The notes beneath the pieces are model-generated. The model had not been told where the DNA came from. It saw only the letters and a list, made by a program, of their open reading frames with translations, and searched no databases. A stretch of DNA of 14,256 nucleotides from Firmicutes bacterium CAG:238 (GTDB lineage Bacteria; Bacillota; Clostridia; Peptostreptococcales; Anaerovoracaceae), in assembly GCA_000435615.1 (NCBI GenBank), contig FR882009.1:10059-24314 (forward strand), given 5' to 3'. This document shows, in pieces, positions 12,047 through 14,256 of this stretch. Position numbers and translations under genes: made by a program. Numbering within the stretch: the first letter of the stretch is position 1; every line of letters begins with the position of its first letter.

Positions 12047-13291
12047 ATGAAATACCTGATTGTTATACCGGATGGTTCGGCAGACAACCCGATCCCCTCT
12101 CTGGGCGGCATGACGCCGCTTGAAGCCGCAGACATTCCCACCATGGATATGCTTGCCTCAAAAGGTGAGATCGGAACGGTCAGAACCGTTCCGGAAGGAA
12201 TCAGCCCGGGAAGCGACTCCGCAAACTTGTCGGTTATGGGCTATGATCCGAGAAAATATCTCACGGGGCGTTCCCCGCTTGAGGCTGCAGCAATCGGAGT
12301 GGATATGCTCAGCACCGATATTTCTTTCAGAGCAAATTTTATAACAATCGACCCTGCAGGCGAAGCAGAGTACGAGGACTACATCGTCCGCGACCATGCC
12401 GCAGGAGACATTACAACAGAAGAATGTGCGGAACTCTTGAAGAGCATCAACGATGCATTTGCCGACGAAAATCTGTATTTCCATACAGGAACCGGTTACC
12501 GGCATTGTATGCTCCTCAAAAAAGATCATCCGCATGCACATACGGAATATAAATGCGTGCCGCCGCATGACATTCTCGACAGGCATGCCAGAGAATACCT
12601 GCCAAAGGGAAAAAGTGCGGACTTTCTCATCGATATGATGCGAAAAAGCTACGATATACTGAAGGATCACCCTATAAACAAAGCGAGAATCGAGAAGGGC
12701 TTAAATCCGGCAAACAGTCTTTGGATCTGGGGACAGGGAACACGCCCGGAACTTCCGAACTTCAACGAAAAATTCGGAGTGAAGGCAACCGTGATTTCCG
12801 CAGTCGACCTCATAAGGGGAATCGGTATTTTTGCGGGGATGCATATTGTGGATGTTGAGGGTGCCGACGGAACCATCAACACAAACTACGAGGGCAAGGT
12901 TGCCAAGGCAATCGAAGAATACGAGTGCGGACAGGATATGATATATATGCATATCGAGGGTACGGATGAGTGTTCTCACCAGGGAAATCTGGAAGCAAAG
13001 ATGAGATGTGCGCATTACATCGACAGCAGAGTTGTGAAACCGCTGTACGAATACCTGGAATCCACAGGCGAGGATTACAAAATCCTCATAGTTCCGGATC
13101 ACAGGACTCCGCTTGAAATCAGAACCCATTCCTCAGACCCCGTGCCTTTTGTGATCTATGACAGCCGCAAGGTTCTTCCGGAAGACAAGAGAAAGCAGTT
13201 TAACGAAAGAGCGGCAGCGGAAGCAAAAAATCACATTGAAGAAGGAAATACTCTGGCGGATAAATTTTTTGAAAGGGATGCGACAGCTTAA
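12047..13291 (+). CDS. ApgM-family cofactor-independent phosphoglycerate mutase / proposed homoserine kinase
   Basis: A 414-residue member of the alkaline phosphatase superfamily. ApgM enzymes interconvert 3- and 2-phosphoglycerate without 2,3-bisphosphoglycerate (EC 5.4.2.12); a bacterial subgroup (TIGR02535) has been proposed as a homoserine kinase on genome context. Motifs: metal-binding Asp9 in VIPDGSADNP, the nucleophile region GSDSANLSVMGYDP (55-68), TDECSHQGN with Asp307 and His311, and VPDHRTPLEIRTHSSDP with Asp351, His352 and His361. The ANLS form rather than the AHLS of classical ApgM points to the TIGR02535-like subgroup. Its ATG follows the serC stop directly (GAGGAG 9 nt upstream), so it is translated with serC. 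That link suggests a job in the 3-phosphoglycerate to serine route, but no phosphatase activity can be concluded. Confidence 0.85.
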   Translation: MKYLIVIPDGSADNPIPSLGGMTPLEAADIPTMDMLASKGEIGTVRTVPEGISPGSDSANLSVMGYDPRKYLTGRSPLEAAAIGVDMLSTDISFRANFITIDPAGEAEYEDYIVRDHAAGDITTEECAELLKSINDAFADENLYFHTGTGYRHCMLLKKDHPHAHTEYKCVPPHDILDRHAREYLPKGKSADFLIDMMRKSYDILKDHPINKARIEKGLNPANSLWIWGQGTRPELPNFNEKFGVKATVISAVDLIRGIGIFAGMHIVDVEGADGTINTNYEGKVAKAIEEYECGQDMIYMHIEGTDECSHQGNLEAKMRCAHYIDSRVVKPLYEYLESTGEDYKILIVPDHRTPLEIRTHSSDPVPFVIYDSRKVLPEDKRKQFNERAAAEAKNHIEEGNTLADKFFERDATA

Positions 13292-13293
13292 AC

Positions 13294-14256
13294 ATGAAGA
13301 AAATATTAAGAAAGACAATCTGTTTTCTGTTGTTGCTTTCGGTTGCGGCCGGCTCAACGATTACCACATCCTTTGCAGCGTCAAAACCGGATATAACGGC
13401 AACATCGGCATTTCTGTACTGCGATACAACCGACGAAGTACTCTGGCAGAAGAATGCAGACAAGAAACTCAATCTTGCCAGCATTACGAAGCTGATGACC
13501 TGCCTGATAGCAGTCGAAAAGCTCGGGCTTGACCATGTGGTGACTGTGGATGCCGAAGCGACGCGCGTTGACAAAGCCGAATCGATGGTATATGCGGGAG
13601 AAAAGATAACGGTGGAAGACTTGGTTTACGAAGCACTCTTGTGCTCGGCAAACGACGCAGCCAAAGCACTTGCAATTGAAGTTTCCGGCACGCAGAAGAA
13701 GTTCGCGAAGCTTATGAACAAGCGTGCAAAGAAAATAGGATGCACAAACACACACTTTGCCAATGCAAGCGGCGTCAAAATCGGAAAGATTCAATCTTAC
13801 TCGACAGCGAAAGATATCGTTTTGATAGCGAAGGAAGCTTTCAAAAACAAAAAAATCCTGAAAATTGCCAAAACAGCAAAACATACGCTGAAGGCAACAA
13901 ACAAGAGCGGTGAGCGGGAAATCGAATCCACCAACCTCCTCCTTGCAGGCGGAAAAGCCACGACTTTCAGCGGAGACATCAAAGTAAAGAAATACAAAGG
14001 CGTGATAGCGGGAAAGACCGGGACCACACCGGAGTTCAAAACAACGATGGTTGTGGCATGCGACATTGACGGATTTACCGTATACGCGGTAGTCATGAAT
14101 TCTACTCTTGAGAATCGGTACAGTGACATTCGCAAAATGCTCAACTATGCGAAGAGAAGCATTTCCAAGTACACCGCATTTGAGAAAGGCGAAATTTTCG
14201 GAGAAGCCAAAGTCGCCGGAGGGGCACAGAACAAAGTGGAAGCGGCAGCATCCGAG
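13294..14256 (+). CDS. D-alanyl-D-alanine carboxypeptidase (peptidase S11, DacA/PBP5-like), 3' end outside window
   Basis: The first 321 codons are present and the frame is still open at the window end. Residues 1-29 are a signal peptide (KKILRKT, then a leucine-rich core, then TSFAA with cleavage likely after Ala28 or Ala29). The three penicillin-binding motifs are in order: SITK with nucleophile Ser63 and Lys66, SAN (118-120) followed by Asp121, and KTG (241-243). The enzyme trims the terminal D-Ala of peptidoglycan stem peptides outside the membrane (EC 3.4.16.4). The catalytic domain ends near 270, and the part after that (RSISKYTAFEKGEIFGEAKV) matches the start of the PBP5 C-terminal domain. 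It begins 2 nt after the upstream stop with only a weak, distant AAAGGGA site, suggesting translational coupling. Confidence 0.92.
   Translation, partial: MKKILRKTICFLLLLSVAAGSTITTSFAASKPDITATSAFLYCDTTDEVLWQKNADKKLNLASITKLMTCLIAVEKLGLDHVVTVDAEATRVDKAESMVYAGEKITVEDLVYEALLCSANDAAKALAIEVSGTQKKFAKLMNKRAKKIGCTNTHFANASGVKIGKIQSYSTAKDIVLIAKEAFKNKKILKIAKTAKHTLKATNKSGEREIESTNLLLAGGKATTFSGDIKVKKYKGVIAGKTGTTPEFKTTMVVACDIDGFTVYAVVMNSTLENRYSDIRKMLNYAKRSISKYTAFEKGEIFGEAKVAGGAQNKVEAAASE

Noticed and set aside
1..14256. CRISPR arrays, tRNA or rRNA genes, insertion sequences, toxin-antitoxin or defence modules
   Set aside because: Looked for on both strands; no repeat-spacer pattern, cloverleaf, terminal inverted repeats with transposase, or recognisable defence proteins were found.

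Overview
The window looks like chromosomal housekeeping DNA from a Bacillota (Firmicutes) bacterium, most likely an anaerobic member of Clostridia. This rests on the gene families (YerC/YecD-type TrpR relative, TcdA, short SerA with a C-terminal ACT-like part, CmpB-type PF06541 protein, S11 D-Ala-D-Ala carboxypeptidase), strong AGGAGG-type ribosome binding sites, sigma-A-like promoters and a moderate GC content. The exact genus cannot be read from the sequence. There is no sign of phage, transposons, CRISPR, tRNA or rRNA.

Layout: (1) 2-136 is the tail of an unidentified gene. (2) 252-560 is a YerC-type TrpR-like regulator with a near-consensus promoter and its own terminator. (3) 611-2332 is a tight set: Sfp-type phosphopantetheinyl transferase, recX and tcdA, with overlapping or coupled reading frames. 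(4) A LOG-type nucleoside-monophosphate phosphoribohydrolase (minus) converges on tcdA with a 14-bp overlap and diverges from an unidentified membrane-anchored protein (2957-3760). (5) A small helical, possibly ferritin-like protein (minus) diverges from a pair made of a small membrane protein and an AlkD-like DNA glycosylase. (6) A D-2-hydroxyacid dehydrogenase (minus) diverges from a four-gene operon: rdgB, a YihY/BrkB membrane protein, a diacylglycerol-kinase-family lipid kinase and a CmpB-type membrane protein. (7) A serine locus: serA (minus) diverges from serC, which is followed directly by an ApgM-type phosphoglycerate mutase family gene and then a D-Ala-D-Ala carboxypeptidase cut by the window end.

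Genes alternate in divergent and convergent pairs. Two convergent pairs are closed by hairpins with A and T tracts on both sides (bidirectional terminators). The divergent pairs have compact promoter regions, and six of the nine promoters I can propose carry an extended -10 (TGn). The most striking non-coding signal is between serA and serC. A 16-bp inverted repeat (15 of 16 matching, 7-bp centre) contains the -35 and -10 boxes of both promoters nested in each other, so the two serine genes either compete for RNA polymerase or share one symmetric operator.

Functionally, SerA and SerC supply the first two steps from 3-phosphoglycerate to serine. No serB phosphatase is visible, and the adjacent ApgM-family protein (alkaline phosphatase superfamily) is the interesting neighbour. 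I found no clear multi-gene novel defence or mobile system; the value here is in regulatory architecture and a few unrecognised small proteins.
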